A stretch of 64,000 nucleotides of DNA from Chthoniobacterales bacterium (GTDB lineage Bacteria > Verrucomicrobiota > Verrucomicrobiia > Chthoniobacterales > JAATET01), in contig DATCRI010000011.1 in NCBI GenBank assembly GCA_036569045.1, positions 1-64,000 on the forward strand, read 5' to 3'. Positions 7,808-16,683 of this stretch are shown piece by piece. The translations under genes and the position numbers were made by a program. Numbering within the stretch: position 1 is the first letter of the stretch; each line of letters opens with the position of its first letter. Below the pieces are notes generated by a model, which worked only from the letters and a program-made list of their open reading frames with translations, made no database searches and was not told the origin of the DNA.

Positions 7808-8767
7808 ATGAACTCCAAAAATCTCGTCATCCGAAGCGGCGCGGGCGGTCCTGCGACGGCATTGCCGGACAAATGGCTGGAAGACGCGCCAACTTTTCCG
7901 AAGCTGGAAGAGAAGCAAAAAACGAAGAGTTTTTTTGACCGAAAAGACGACTCGATAAGTCGTTTTTTAAAATCGGACTTCCCCACCTTGAAATTGGAGT
8001 CGGTGACGCTGGCGTTCGGAGGCATTACCGCCGTGGAGGATATGGATCTCACCGTCGAGCACGGGGAGATTCGCGCGATCATCGGGCCGAACGGCGCGGG
8101 CAAGAGCTCGCTGCTGAACGTGATCAGCGGGATTTATCGTCCCCAAAGCGGGCGCGTCTGGATCGACGGCTGGCGATTCTCACGCGTGCCGACCCAGCAG
8201 CTCGCGAAGCTCGGCATCGCGCGGACGTTTCAAAATCTGGCCCTCTTCAAGGGGCTGACCGTCCTCGAGAACGTCGAGCTCGGCCGGGCGGCGTCGCGGC
8301 ACGCGAGCTTCGTCGAACAGATCGTGGGCCTCGGCCGCGCCGGACGCGAGCGCCGGGATGCGCGGGTGCGTGCGGAGAAGATCATCGAATCTCTTGGGCT
8401 GGAGGCCGTGCGCGAGCGGTTCGCAGGCACGCTGCCCTACGGTCTGCAAAAGCGGGTCGAACTGGCTCGTGCGCTGGTGGCGCGGCCGAAGGTGCTCCTG
8501 CTCGACGAGCCCATGGCGGGAATGACCGCTACCGAGAAGCAGGAGATGGCGCGCTTCGTGCGGGCGGCGCGCGACGAGTTCGGCACGACGGTGGTGCTCA
8601 TCGAGCACGACATCGCGATCGTGATGGAACTCTCGGATCGCGTGACCGTGCTCGACCACGGGCGCAAGATTGCGGACGGAACGCCGGCAGAGGTTCAGGC
8701 CGACCAGGCTGTGATCGACGCGTATGTCGGCGTCGCTCACGACGAGCCGGAGGAGGCGTATGTTTGA
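7808..8767 (+). CDS. LIV-type ABC transporter ATPase (LivG-like)
   Basis: ATP-binding subunit of a branched-chain-amino-acid-type importer. Walker A is GPNGAGKSS, the signature loop is LPYGLQKRVELA (the LivG variant), Walker B is KVLLLDEPMAGM, and the switch His is in VLIEHDIAIVM. The conserved domain begins only at about residue 61 (LKLESVTLAFGG). The first 60 residues are unusual and include a region coding an inverted repeat. An in-frame TTG at 7988 would give a normal-length LivG. It overlaps the LivH gene by 8 bp and heads a five-gene transporter set followed by organosulfur oxygenase genes, so the cargo is probably a sulfonate or sulfone rather than an amino acid. Confidence 0.9.
   Translation: MNSKNLVIRSGAGGPATALPDKWLEDAPTFPKLEEKQKTKSFFDRKDDSISRFLKSDFPTLKLESVTLAFGGITAVEDMDLTVEHGEIRAIIGPNGAGKSSLLNVISGIYRPQSGRVWIDGWRFSRVPTQQLAKLGIARTFQNLALFKGLTVLENVELGRAASRHASFVEQIVGLGRAGRERRDARVRAEKIIESLGLEAVRERFAGTLPYGLQKRVELARALVARPKVLLLDEPMAGMTATEKQEMARFVRAARDEFGTTVVLIEHDIAIVMELSDRVTVLDHGRKIADGTPAEVQADQAVIDAYVGVAHDEPEEAYV
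7947..7963. promoter_or_regulatory. Inverted repeat ACGACT-N5-AGTCGT, copy 1 (candidate operator)
   Basis: A perfect 6-bp-arm palindrome with spacer CGATA, followed by TTTTTTAAAA. The identical arms with the same 5-bp spacer recur at 19727-19743, just before the sfnR start. Here it lies inside the N-terminal extension of the LivG frame, 24 bp before an in-frame TTG. It could be an operator for a dimeric regulator. The T-run would also allow an attenuator-type hairpin. Confidence 0.45.
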
Positions 8768-9650
8768 TTTCGCGTTTCTCGCGGAGGTGATCGTCGGCGG
8801 CCTCCTGGCCGGAGTGATGTATTCGCTCGTGGCGATCGGCTTCGTGCTGGTTTACAAGACCTCGGGCGTTCTCAATTTCGCGCAGGGCTCGATGGTGCTG
8901 CTTGCGGCGCTGACCTTCGTGAGCGTGCTCGAGCGCGGTGCGCCCTTCTGGGGAGCGCTGCTTCTCACGCTCGGCGTGATGGCGCTGCTCGGCCTGACGA
9001 TCGAACGCTCCGTGCTGCGTCCGCTCGTGAACAAGCCGCCGATCGTGCTTTTCATGGCGACGCTCGGGCTGTCCTACGTGATCGAGGGCATGGCGCAACT
9101 CGTATGGGGCACGCAGGTGCATGGACTCGATCTCGGGATCGAAGACACGCCATTCGAAGTCGGCGGAATTTTGATCAGTAAGTTCGACCTCGTTGCGGCG
9201 GGGATCGCTGCGGCGATGGTCGCGGGGCTGACGGCATTTTTCCGCTACACGCGGCTGGGGCTCGCCTTTCGAGCCGTGGCGGACGATCAGTTCGCCGCGC
9301 TCGCGGTGGGGCTTCGGCTGCAGCGCATCTGGGCTGCGGTGTGGGTGGCGGCCGGCGTGGTCGCGCTCGTGGCCGGCCTGCTCTGGGGCGCGCGGCTCGG
9401 CGTGCAGTTTTCGCTCTCGCTCATCGTGCTGAAGGCGCTGCCGGTGCTCGTGCTGGGCGGCTTCGACTCGATCACGGGCGCGATTGTCGGAGGCCTGCTG
9501 ATCGGTGCGTTCGAGAAGCTCTCGGAAGTCTATGTCGGCCCGTTCTTTGGCGGCGGCATCGAGACGTGGTTCGCCTACGTGATCGCGCTCGCATTCCTGC
9601 TCGTGCGGCCGTCGGGCCTCTTCGGCCAGAAACTCATCGAAAGGGCCTGA
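8760..9650 (+). CDS. LIV-type ABC transporter permease (LivH-like)
   Basis: A 296-residue integral membrane permease of the LivH family with about eight hydrophobic segments. Family landmarks are GLLAGVMYSLVAIGFVLVYKTSGVLNFAQGS at the N terminus and LPVLVLGGFDSITGAIVGGLLIG near the C terminus. The ATG at 8760 overlaps the LivG stop by 8 bp; upstream in-frame starts would give a basic stretch that lies inside livG. It forms the channel together with the LivM-like protein encoded 3 bp downstream. Confidence 0.93.
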   Translation: MFDFAFLAEVIVGGLLAGVMYSLVAIGFVLVYKTSGVLNFAQGSMVLLAALTFVSVLERGAPFWGALLLTLGVMALLGLTIERSVLRPLVNKPPIVLFMATLGLSYVIEGMAQLVWGTQVHGLDLGIEDTPFEVGGILISKFDLVAAGIAAAMVAGLTAFFRYTRLGLAFRAVADDQFAALAVGLRLQRIWAAVWVAAGVVALVAGLLWGARLGVQFSLSLIVLKALPVLVLGGFDSITGAIVGGLLIGAFEKLSEVYVGPFFGGGIETWFAYVIALAFLLVRPSGLFGQKLIERA

Positions 9651-9653
9651 GCC

Positions 9654-10694
9654 GTGACCACCCTGACTCTCGATTCCCGCGCGCGCTGGCAGGCGCCGGC
9701 CTGGCTGGGTCCGCTCGTGGTGCTGGCCGTAGCCTACGGCGTCGTGCCATTCGTCGGCAGCACGTATGTCTTCGACGCGATTCTCACGCCGTTTCTCGCG
9801 TTGTCGCTTGCGGCGGTCGGGCTGAATCTGCTCACCGGTTACGCGGGGCAGCTCTCGCTCGGCTCGGCGGCGTTCATGGCTGTGGGGGCGTTTGCCGCCT
9901 ACAATTTCAACCTGCGCGTGCCTGGGCTGCCGCTGCTCGGGAGCTTCGTGCTCGCCGGTCTGGCGGCGGCGGCGATCGGCATCGTCTTCGGGTTGCCGAG
10001 TCTGAGGTTGCGCGGCTTCTACCTCGCGGTCTCGACGCTTGCGGCGCAGTTCTTCGTGCAGTGGGCGCTCACGAAGTTCAGCTGGTTCTCGAATGACAAT
10101 CCCTCCGGCGTGATCGATGCGCCGGCGCTCACGGTCCTTGGCATTTCGTTCGACGGACCGGTGGGACGTTATCTCTTCGCGCTCACCATCGTGACGGCGC
10201 TCACCGCGCTGGCCTGGCGGCTGGTGAACACGCAGACCGGCCACAATTTCATCGCCGTGCGGGACAATGAACTCGCGGCGAAGGTGATCGGCGTGCCCGT
10301 GCTGCGGACGAAGCTCCTTGCGTTCGCGATCTCGTCGTTCTTCGTCGGTGTGGCGGGAGTGCTGTGGGCATTCGCCTACCTGCGCACCGTCGAGCCGGCG
10401 GGGTTCAATCTCGATCGCTCGTTCCAGATCGTCTTCATCGTCATCATCGGCGGGCTGGCCTCGATTCGCGGGGCGTTTTTCGGAGCGGCGTTGCTCGTCG
10501 TCTTCCCGCTCGTGCTGTCGCGCGTCGGCAGCCTCCTGCTCGGCGACCGGTTCGACTCCGGCACGCTCGACATGTGCCAGCGCATCGTGCTCGGCGCGCT
10601 CATCATTTTCTTCCTCATCGCGGAACCCAACGGACTCGTCGCCCTCTGGGACCGCATCAAGGCCCGACTTTCACCCAACACCCAAACTCCATGA
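9654..10694 (+). CDS. LIV-type ABC transporter permease (LivM-like)
   Basis: A 346-residue permease starting at GTG. The family block LAAVGLNLLTGYAGQLSLGSAAFMAVGAFAAY is followed by FGLPSLRLRGFYLAVSTLAAQFF and VRDNELAAKVIGVPV, all typical of LivM. The segment FQIVFIVIIGGLASIRGAFFGA matches the conserved loop facing the ATPase. It sits 3 bp after livH, and its stop overlaps the binding-protein start (ATGA). Confidence 0.93.
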   Translation: MTTLTLDSRARWQAPAWLGPLVVLAVAYGVVPFVGSTYVFDAILTPFLALSLAAVGLNLLTGYAGQLSLGSAAFMAVGAFAAYNFNLRVPGLPLLGSFVLAGLAAAAIGIVFGLPSLRLRGFYLAVSTLAAQFFVQWALTKFSWFSNDNPSGVIDAPALTVLGISFDGPVGRYLFALTIVTALTALAWRLVNTQTGHNFIAVRDNELAAKVIGVPVLRTKLLAFAISSFFVGVAGVLWAFAYLRTVEPAGFNLDRSFQIVFIVIIGGLASIRGAFFGAALLVVFPLVLSRVGSLLLGDRFDSGTLDMCQRIVLGALIIFFLIAEPNGLVALWDRIKARLSPNTQTP

Positions 10695-12067
10695 AAACCA
10701 CCCAACTCCTTCCATCCCTGCGGCGAAAGCTCGCGCTCTCCGCCGCCCTTGCAGTGACGCTCTCCGGCGCAGCCACCCTCGCGCACGCCGACGAGCAGAA
10801 CTTCCCGCTGCAGAGCTATCGCGTCGGTCCCTACGCGGCCGGCGGCACCGGCTTCTTCGGCGGATTCATCGACTACCTGAACCTGGTCAACATCCGCGAC
10901 GGCGGCGTGAACGGCGTGAAGCTCACGTGGGAGGAAGGCGAGACGCAATACGAGGTCGAGCGCGGCGTCGAGGTCTACGAGCGCCTCAAGAATACGCGCG
11001 GCATCGCGGCGTGGAACCCGCTCTCAGTCGGCATCGCCTACGCGATGATCGACCGCATCACGCAGGACAAGGTGCCGCTCATCACGATCAATCACGGGCG
11101 CACCGACTCGACGGACGGCCGCGTATTTCCCTACGTCTTCCCGCTGTTGCTGAATCCCTACAGCGAGACCTCGGCGATCATCAACTACATCGGCACGAAG
11201 GTGGGCGGCCTCGACAAGCTCAAGGGCAGGAAGATCGTCGTCCTCTATCACGGCTCGCCCTACGGCAAGGAGACGATTCCGATCTACGAGCTCCTCGCGA
11301 AAAAATACGGCTTCGAGGTCCAGCAGATCGAGGTGCCGCATCCCGGCAACGAGCAGCAGTCGCAGTGGCTCACGATCCGCCGCGCAAAGCCTGATTACGT
11401 CGTGCTCCGAGGCTGGGGCGTGATGAATCCCGTCGCGCTCAAGACGGCGCAGAAGGTCGGCTTCCCCGCCGATCACATCGTCGGCAACGTGTGGTCGAAC
11501 TCCGAAGAGGACGTCATTCCCGCCGGTGACGCCGCCAAGGGCTACGTCGCGATCACCACGCAGGCCTCCGGCGCGCAATATCCCGTGCTCCAGGAAATCG
11601 TGAAGACGGTTTACGGCGCCGGCAAGGGCAACCTTGCCGACCAGAAGCGCATCGGCAGCGTCTATCACAACCTCGGCATCGTGAACGGCATCCTCAACGT
11701 CGAGGCCGTCCGCATTGCGCAGGAAAAATTCGGCCATCGCACGCTCACGGGCGACGAGGTTCGCTGGGGCTTCGAGCACCTGCAGCTCGATCCCAAGCGC
11801 GTCGAGGAGCTCGGCGCGAAGGACCTGTTCCACTCGATTCACGTCACCTGGGACAACCACGAGGGCGACGGTTACGTGACCTTCCAGCAATGGGACGGCA
11901 GGAAATGGAATGTCGTCTCCGACTGGATCGCGCCCGACTGGAAGCTCCTTCGCCCGATCATCGAGAAGTCCGCGCTCGCCTACGCCACCGAGCACAACAT
12001 CAGGCTCCGCACGGCGTCCGACGCCGAAAAGGTCGAAACCAACACCCCGGTCGTCAGCAACAAGTAG
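10691..12067 (+). CDS. Periplasmic substrate-binding protein of the LIV-type transporter
   Basis: A 458-residue type I periplasmic binding protein. The signal peptide is MKTTQLLPSLRRKLALSAALAVTLSGAATLAHA, with likely cleavage after AHA. The mature part has Peripla_BP_6-like features: RVGPYAAGGTGFFGGFIDYLNLVN, TWEEGETQYEVERGVEVYERLK, and PLITINHGRTDSTDG. The ligand is not an ordinary branched-chain amino acid by context, since the next genes are SfnB, SfnG, MsuE and SsuD homologues. A sulfone, sulfonate or related organosulfur compound is the inferred ligand. The start overlaps the LivM stop by 4 bp. Confidence 0.88.
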   Translation: MKTTQLLPSLRRKLALSAALAVTLSGAATLAHADEQNFPLQSYRVGPYAAGGTGFFGGFIDYLNLVNIRDGGVNGVKLTWEEGETQYEVERGVEVYERLKNTRGIAAWNPLSVGIAYAMIDRITQDKVPLITINHGRTDSTDGRVFPYVFPLLLNPYSETSAIINYIGTKVGGLDKLKGRKIVVLYHGSPYGKETIPIYELLAKKYGFEVQQIEVPHPGNEQQSQWLTIRRAKPDYVVLRGWGVMNPVALKTAQKVGFPADHIVGNVWSNSEEDVIPAGDAAKGYVAITTQASGAQYPVLQEIVKTVYGAGKGNLADQKRIGSVYHNLGIVNGILNVEAVRIAQEKFGHRTLTGDEVRWGFEHLQLDPKRVEELGAKDLFHSIHVTWDNHEGDGYVTFQQWDGRKWNVVSDWIAPDWKLLRPIIEKSALAYATEHNIRLRTASDAEKVETNTPVVSNK

Positions 12068-12090
12068 CCACCGAGCGGAGAGGCCGGCGT

Positions 12091-12924
12091 ATGGTCAAGG
12101 CGCCGGTCTCTCCTTCCACTCCACCCGGCATGTCTCACGCACCCGCCCAACTCGTCGTCGAGAATATCGAGGCGATCTACAATCACTCCATTGCCGCCCT
12201 GCACGGTGTGAGTCTCACCGTGCACTCCGGCGAAATCGTCGCGCTCATCGGTGCGAATGGCGCCGGCAAATCCACCACGCTCAAGGCCGTGTCGAACCTG
12301 CTCCCGGCCGAACGCGGACGCATTACCACCGGCGCGATTCGCTTCGAAGGCGTGGACGTCCTGCGCACGAGTCCCGGCGCGCTCGTGCGACTCGGTCTCG
12401 CGCAGGTGCTCGAGGGCCGGCATTGCTTTCGCGCGCTCACGGTCGAGGAAAACCTCGTGACCGGCGGCGTGGCCCGCGGCTCGGGCCGCCGCGAGATCAC
12501 CCGGGATCTCGCCCGCATCTACGAGATCTTTCCGCGCCTGGGCGACAAGCGCCATGCCGTGGCCGGCCTCACCTCCGGCGGAGAGCAGCAGATGACCGCC
12601 ATCGGCCGCGCGCTGATGTCGCGTCCCCGCCTTCTCGTGCTCGACGAGCCCTCGATGGGCCTTGCGCCGAAGACCGTGCAGAGCATTTTCCAATCGTTGG
12701 GCGCGCTCAACGAATCCGAGGGACTTTCAATTCTCGTCGCGGAGCAGAATTCCACGATCGCGCTTCGTTATGCGCATCGCGCCGTCGTGCTCGAGAACGG
12801 CGTCTCCGTGCTCGAAGGCTCCGCGCAGGAGCTCCGCAGCCGTTCCGACATCAAGGCCTTCTATCTCGGGGAAGGCTTCACCGCAAAAGCCGGCGTCCCC
12901 CTCGGCGAGGCCGCCACCATTTGA
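12091..12924 (+). CDS. LIV-type ABC transporter ATPase (LivF-like)
   Basis: A protein of about 277 residues, the second ATPase of the importer. Walker A is GANGAGKST, the signature is LTSGGEQQM, Walker B is LLVLDEPSMGLAP, and the LivF-specific segment is VLEGRHCFRALTVEENL. An ATG at 12091 preceded by GGAG/AGG is preferred. A second ATG at 12130, nearer to the usual LivF start, lacks a binding site. It completes the five-component transporter begun at 7808. Confidence 0.93.
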   Translation: MVKAPVSPSTPPGMSHAPAQLVVENIEAIYNHSIAALHGVSLTVHSGEIVALIGANGAGKSTTLKAVSNLLPAERGRITTGAIRFEGVDVLRTSPGALVRLGLAQVLEGRHCFRALTVEENLVTGGVARGSGRREITRDLARIYEIFPRLGDKRHAVAGLTSGGEQQMTAIGRALMSRPRLLVLDEPSMGLAPKTVQSIFQSLGALNESEGLSILVAEQNSTIALRYAHRAVVLENGVSVLEGSAQELRSRSDIKAFYLGEGFTAKAGVPLGEAATI

Positions 12925-12956
12925 TCTCCACTACAAAACCAACCCACCGACATACC

Positions 12957-14219
12957 ATGAGTCTCCTTCTCGAAACGGAAATCCCGCAAAACACCACCAA
13001 GTCCCGCCAGGGCGTGCCTGGCGTGGCCAAGCCCGCGGAGCCTGCGCATATCATCCGCAGCGATGCCGAGGCCCTCGAAGTCGCCGAGCATCTTGCCGCC
13101 GCATTCGCGCAGGGCGCGTCCGACCGCGACCGCTTCCGCACGTGGCCGGTCGCCGAGCTCGACGCCTTCTCGCAAAGCGGGCTGTGGTCGATCAACGTCC
13201 CCAAAAAATTCGGCGGCCCGGAGCTCTCGTATGTCACGCTCACGAAGGTCATCGAGATCATCTCGGCGGCCGATCCGTCGCTGGGGCAGATTCCGCAGAA
13301 CCATCTCGGCGTCGTTGCGGCGATTCGCACCGTCTCCGATGAGGCGCAGCAGCGGGTGCTCTTCGATCTCGTGCTGAACGGCACGCGATTCGGAAATGCG
13401 TTCTCCGAGTTCGGCTCGAAGCGCGCGGCGGAGTTCGAGACGAAGTTCACCGACGCGGGCGACCACGTGATCGTCAACGGCCGCAAGTTCTACTCGAGCG
13501 GCGCGTTGCTTGCACACCTCGTGCCCATCGTCGCGCTCGATGACGAAGGCCGCGCCTGGTATGCGATCGCCGACCGCAATGCGCCCGGGCTCACGGTGAT
13601 CGACGACTGGTCGGCATTCGGCCAGCGCACCACGCTCAGCGGCACGGTGATCCTCGAGAATGTGCAGGTGCCGAAGACGCACCTCGTGCCCGGCTACAAG
13701 GGCTACGACAAGCCCACCGCCGATGGAGCAATCTTCCAGATTATCCAGGTCGCCGTGGATGCCGGCATCGCAAAGGCGGCGATCGACGACACGATCACGT
13801 TCGTGAAAACGAAGTCGCGTCCGTGGGTGGACAGCGGACTCGAGCGCGCGAGTGACGATCCCTACGTGATCCAGGCCATCGGCGATCTCACGCTTCGCCT
13901 GCACGCGACCGAGGCGTTGCTCGAGAAAGCCGGCCTCGCCGTGGATCGCGCCGTCGCGGAGCCGACCGCCGATTCCGTCGCGAAGGCGCAGATCGCCGTG
14001 GCCGAGGCTAAGGTGTTCAGCACGGAGATCGCCATCGACGCGACGAACCGGCTCTTCGAACTTGCCGGCACGCGCTCCACGCTCGCCGAGCACAATCTCG
14101 ACCGCCACTGGCGCAACGCCCGCACGCACACGCTGCACGATCCCGTGCGCTGGAAATACGCGATCCTCGGCAACTACGCGCTCAACGGCGTGAACCCACC
14201 GCTGCACGCATGGAGTTGA
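12957..14219 (+). CDS. SfnB-family acyl-CoA-dehydrogenase-like flavoprotein (organosulfur oxidoreductase), copy 1
   Basis: A 420-residue acyl-CoA dehydrogenase-fold flavoprotein of the SfnB/DszC type. Landmarks are VPKKFGGPELSYVTLTKVIEIISAADPSLGQIPQNHLG, the flavin-contact region NAFSEFG, and the C-terminal signature RNARTHTLHDPVRWKYAILG, which is characteristic of sulfur-acquisition oxidoreductases. It lacks the usual acyl-CoA dehydrogenase catalytic Glu context, fitting an FMNH2-dependent monooxygenase role. Exact substrate unknown. It follows the transporter by 32 bp. A second paralogue is encoded at 17239. Confidence 0.85.
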   Translation: MSLLLETEIPQNTTKSRQGVPGVAKPAEPAHIIRSDAEALEVAEHLAAAFAQGASDRDRFRTWPVAELDAFSQSGLWSINVPKKFGGPELSYVTLTKVIEIISAADPSLGQIPQNHLGVVAAIRTVSDEAQQRVLFDLVLNGTRFGNAFSEFGSKRAAEFETKFTDAGDHVIVNGRKFYSSGALLAHLVPIVALDDEGRAWYAIADRNAPGLTVIDDWSAFGQRTTLSGTVILENVQVPKTHLVPGYKGYDKPTADGAIFQIIQVAVDAGIAKAAIDDTITFVKTKSRPWVDSGLERASDDPYVIQAIGDLTLRLHATEALLEKAGLAVDRAVAEPTADSVAKAQIAVAEAKVFSTEIAIDATNRLFELAGTRSTLAEHNLDRHWRNARTHTLHDPVRWKYAILGNYALNGVNPPLHAWS

Positions 14220-14367
14220 CGCTCTGTCGTTAGCGCGCGGCCTCGCGCTCCCATTCTGCCACTCCCCCACCCGGGAGCGCACCCGGCTTTCCGCTCGGAA
14301 ACGCCACCCACCCTTCCTGCGCCCGCAACCCAGCCTGCGGACGGGCGCTCCCACCATGCCAACCATC

Positions 14368-15381
14368 ATGAAAAAAACTCTGCTTACACCCATCCTGCTC
14401 GCCGCGCTGCTGGCGGGCTCCACCCCGAAACTCCGCGCCCAGCATCCCGCGCCCGAGGGCGCCGCCGAGGCCACAAGCGCCAGCGCCACCGAGGCGCCGG
14501 AGAACGACGCGCCGCACAAGAAGAAGCCAAAAGCCACGACGACGACGACCGTGACCGAAACCAATGAAAAAGAGGTCAAGGAAACCGTGGTCGTCGAGCC
14601 GAAGAAGTCGCGTTTCTCCGGCGACCTCGGCCTCGCGATCCTCAACCAATACAACACACGCGGCATCATCGTGCAGAGCCATGGCGTGATCTATCAGCCC
14701 TACGTCGATATCTACCTGAACCTCTACAAGGGCGACGGATTCATCAACAGCGTCAATATCCAGGCCGGCCTGTGGGGCGACCTCAGCTCCGACCCACGTG
14801 TATCCGACCCGACGAAGGACAAGGCGACGCGGCATTTCACGGAGCTCGACTTCATCCCGGGCGCCTCGGTGACGTTCCTCAAGCGCTTCACCTTCACGCT
14901 GCTCTACAACACGTGGATCACGCCCGCCGGCGGCTACGACTCCGGCCAGTGGTTGCAGGGCATCCTCGCCTACGACGATAGCAACCTGCTCTTCCCGAAT
15001 TTCTCGTTCCAGCCTGTGTTCAAGACGCTCTACGAGCTGCCGAGCTCCACGCCGTCGGGCCTGCGCGGGCATGGCTGGTATTTCGAGCCGAGCCTCACGC
15101 CGAACTACACGTTCTTCGCAAAGTCGAAATATCCGGTGAACCTCGGGTTGAACTTCACGCTCGGCCTCGGGTCGCAATTCTACGGCGGCGAGACGTTCGG
15201 CTATTTCGCGTTCGGTCCGCAGCTCTCGGTTCCGCTCGGGTTCATCCCGTCGGAGTTCGGCAAATGGACCGTCTCCGCGGGCTACCGGCACTACGTCCTC
15301 GGCGAGACGACCGCCGCCATCGCCCCGGGCGGTCGTGCGAACCAGGAACTCTACTCGCTCTCGCTCGGGCTCCAGTTCTGA
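14368..15381 (+). CDS. Outer-membrane beta-barrel protein of the organosulfur cluster
   Basis: A protein of about 337 residues with a signal peptide (MKKTLLTPILLAALLAGSTPKLRAQ) and a low-complexity linker rich in Ala, Lys and Thr (about residues 25-75). A barrel-like domain of alternating strands follows, ending LYSLSLGLQF with the C-terminal Phe of outer-membrane proteins. No named family recognised. It lies between SfnB copy 1 and sfnG, so it may be the outer-membrane entry route for the cluster's substrate. An upstream ATG at 14356 adds four residues. The gap before it (14220-14355) holds no evident gene. Confidence 0.75.
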   Translation: MKKTLLTPILLAALLAGSTPKLRAQHPAPEGAAEATSASATEAPENDAPHKKKPKATTTTTVTETNEKEVKETVVVEPKKSRFSGDLGLAILNQYNTRGIIVQSHGVIYQPYVDIYLNLYKGDGFINSVNIQAGLWGDLSSDPRVSDPTKDKATRHFTELDFIPGASVTFLKRFTFTLLYNTWITPAGGYDSGQWLQGILAYDDSNLLFPNFSFQPVFKTLYELPSSTPSGLRGHGWYFEPSLTPNYTFFAKSKYPVNLGLNFTLGLGSQFYGGETFGYFAFGPQLSVPLGFIPSEFGKWTVSAGYRHYVLGETTAAIAPGGRANQELYSLSLGLQF

Positions 15382-15495
15382 GGAACCCCCGATTGCTGCT
15401 GGAGCAGCAGCGCGCCCGCAGCGGATGCGCCACCTCCAGCAGCGACAGGAAGCCATGAAAACCTCAAGTCATTGGAAACAAACGAGATATGAACG

Positions 15496-15511
15496 TTGGC
15501 ACGGACACTGC
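15496..15511 (+). promoter_or_regulatory. Sigma-54 (-24/-12) promoter of sfnG
   Basis: TTGGCACGGACACTGC keeps the TGGCACG of -24 and the TGC of -12 at canonical spacing. The predicted start of transcription, about 12 bp after the -12 element near 15523, leaves a leader of about 22 nt before the sfnG ATG. Known SfnG genes in Pseudomonas are controlled by the sigma-54 activator SfnR, a homologue of which is encoded at 19747. Confidence 0.8.
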
Positions 15512-15544
15512 GAATGCTGGTTCTGCCGCAATCAACACACGCAT

Positions 15545-16645
15545 ATGAGCACGACTCACCAGGATCACATTCGTTTCGCCTACTGGGTTCCCAACGTCAG
15601 CGGGGGCCTTGTCGTCAGCAACATCGAACAGCGCACGAGCTGGGACATCGATTACAACCGCAAGCTCGCGCAGATCGCCGAGCGCAGCGGCTTCGACTAC
15701 GCACTGAGCCAGATTCGCTTCACCGCCGGCTACGGCGCGGAATACCAGCACGAGCCCGTGCTCTTCAGCCAGGCGCTGCTCGCCGCGACGGAGCGCTTGA
15801 AGCTCATCGCTGCCATCCTGCCCGGCCCGTGGAATCCCGCGCTCGCGGCGAAGCAGCTCGCCACGCTCGACCAGCTCAGCGGCGGCCGCGTCGCGGTGAA
15901 CATCGTGAGTGGCTGGTTCCGCGGGGAGTTCCAGGCGATTGGCGAGCCGTGGCTCGACCACGACGAGCGCTACCGCCGCTCCGAGGAGTTCATCCGCGCC
16001 CTCAAGGGAATCTGGACCGAGGACAACTTCACGTTCCGCGGCGATTTCTATCGATTCAACAATTACACGTTGAAGCCGAAGCCGCTCCAGCGGCCGCACC
16101 CGGAGATCTTCCAGGGCGGCAGCTCCCGCGCGGCGCGCGACATGGCGGCGCGCGTGTCGGACTGGTATTTCACGAACGGCAACACGCCTGAGGGGCATGC
16201 CGCGCAGATTGCCGACATCCGGCAGAAATCCGCGCAGAACGGCCACAAGGTGAAGGTCGGCGTGAACGCCTTCATCATCGCCCGCGACACCGAGCAGGAG
16301 GCGCGCGACGTGCTCGAGGAAATCATCGCGAAGGCGAATCCCGAGGCCGTGCGCGCCTTCGGTCACGAGGTGAAGAACGCCGGCGCCGCGTCGCCCGAGG
16401 GCGAAGGAAACTGGGCCAAATCGACGTTCGAGGACCTCGTCCAATACAACGACGGCTTCAAGACGAACCTCATCGGCACGCCCGAGCAGATCGCCGAGCG
16501 CATCGTTCATCTCAAGAGCATCGGCGCCGACCTCATTCTCAGCGGGTTCCTCCACTTCCAGGAGGAGGTCGAATACTTCGGCAAACGCGTGCTTCCGCTC
16601 GTCCGCGAGCTCGAGACCGGCCGTGGCCTCGCCGTCGCCGCGTAA
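15545..16645 (+). CDS. sfnG: FMNH2-dependent dimethylsulfone monooxygenase
   Basis: A 366-residue luciferase-like monooxygenase closely resembling SfnG, which oxidises dimethylsulfone to methanesulfinate using FMNH2 and O2. Diagnostic stretches are RFAYWVPNVSGGLVVSNIEQRT, LAQIAERSGFDYALSQIRF, HEPVLFSQALLAATERL, and NIVSGWFRGEFQAIGEPWLDHDERYRRSEEF. The ATG at 15545 follows the sigma-54 promoter; longer upstream frames run through the promoter and are rejected. Reduced FMN would come from the reductase encoded 38 bp downstream. It is cytoplasmic. Confidence 0.93.
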   Translation: MSTTHQDHIRFAYWVPNVSGGLVVSNIEQRTSWDIDYNRKLAQIAERSGFDYALSQIRFTAGYGAEYQHEPVLFSQALLAATERLKLIAAILPGPWNPALAAKQLATLDQLSGGRVAVNIVSGWFRGEFQAIGEPWLDHDERYRRSEEFIRALKGIWTEDNFTFRGDFYRFNNYTLKPKPLQRPHPEIFQGGSSRAARDMAARVSDWYFTNGNTPEGHAAQIADIRQKSAQNGHKVKVGVNAFIIARDTEQEARDVLEEIIAKANPEAVRAFGHEVKNAGAASPEGEGNWAKSTFEDLVQYNDGFKTNLIGTPEQIAERIVHLKSIGADLILSGFLHFQEEVEYFGKRVLPLVRELETGRGLAVAA

Positions 16646-16683
16646 CTCCCACCCGCTTCTCAGCACTTCAACATCACAACACC

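Noticed and set aside
7792-7815. A second TGGCAC just before the 7808 ATG
   Set aside because: No TTGC-like element at the right spacing; only the copy at 7773 fits a -24/-12 promoter.
7947-7970. Intrinsic terminator (hairpin plus T-run)
   Set aside because: The stem is only 6 bp, it lies in the path of the transporter genes, and the matching copy at 19727 lacks a T-run. Attenuation remains possible.
8598-10244. A 548-codon open frame on the minus strand
   Set aside because: Antisense to livH and livM, composition His/Arg/Glu-rich, no domain; a GC-driven shadow.
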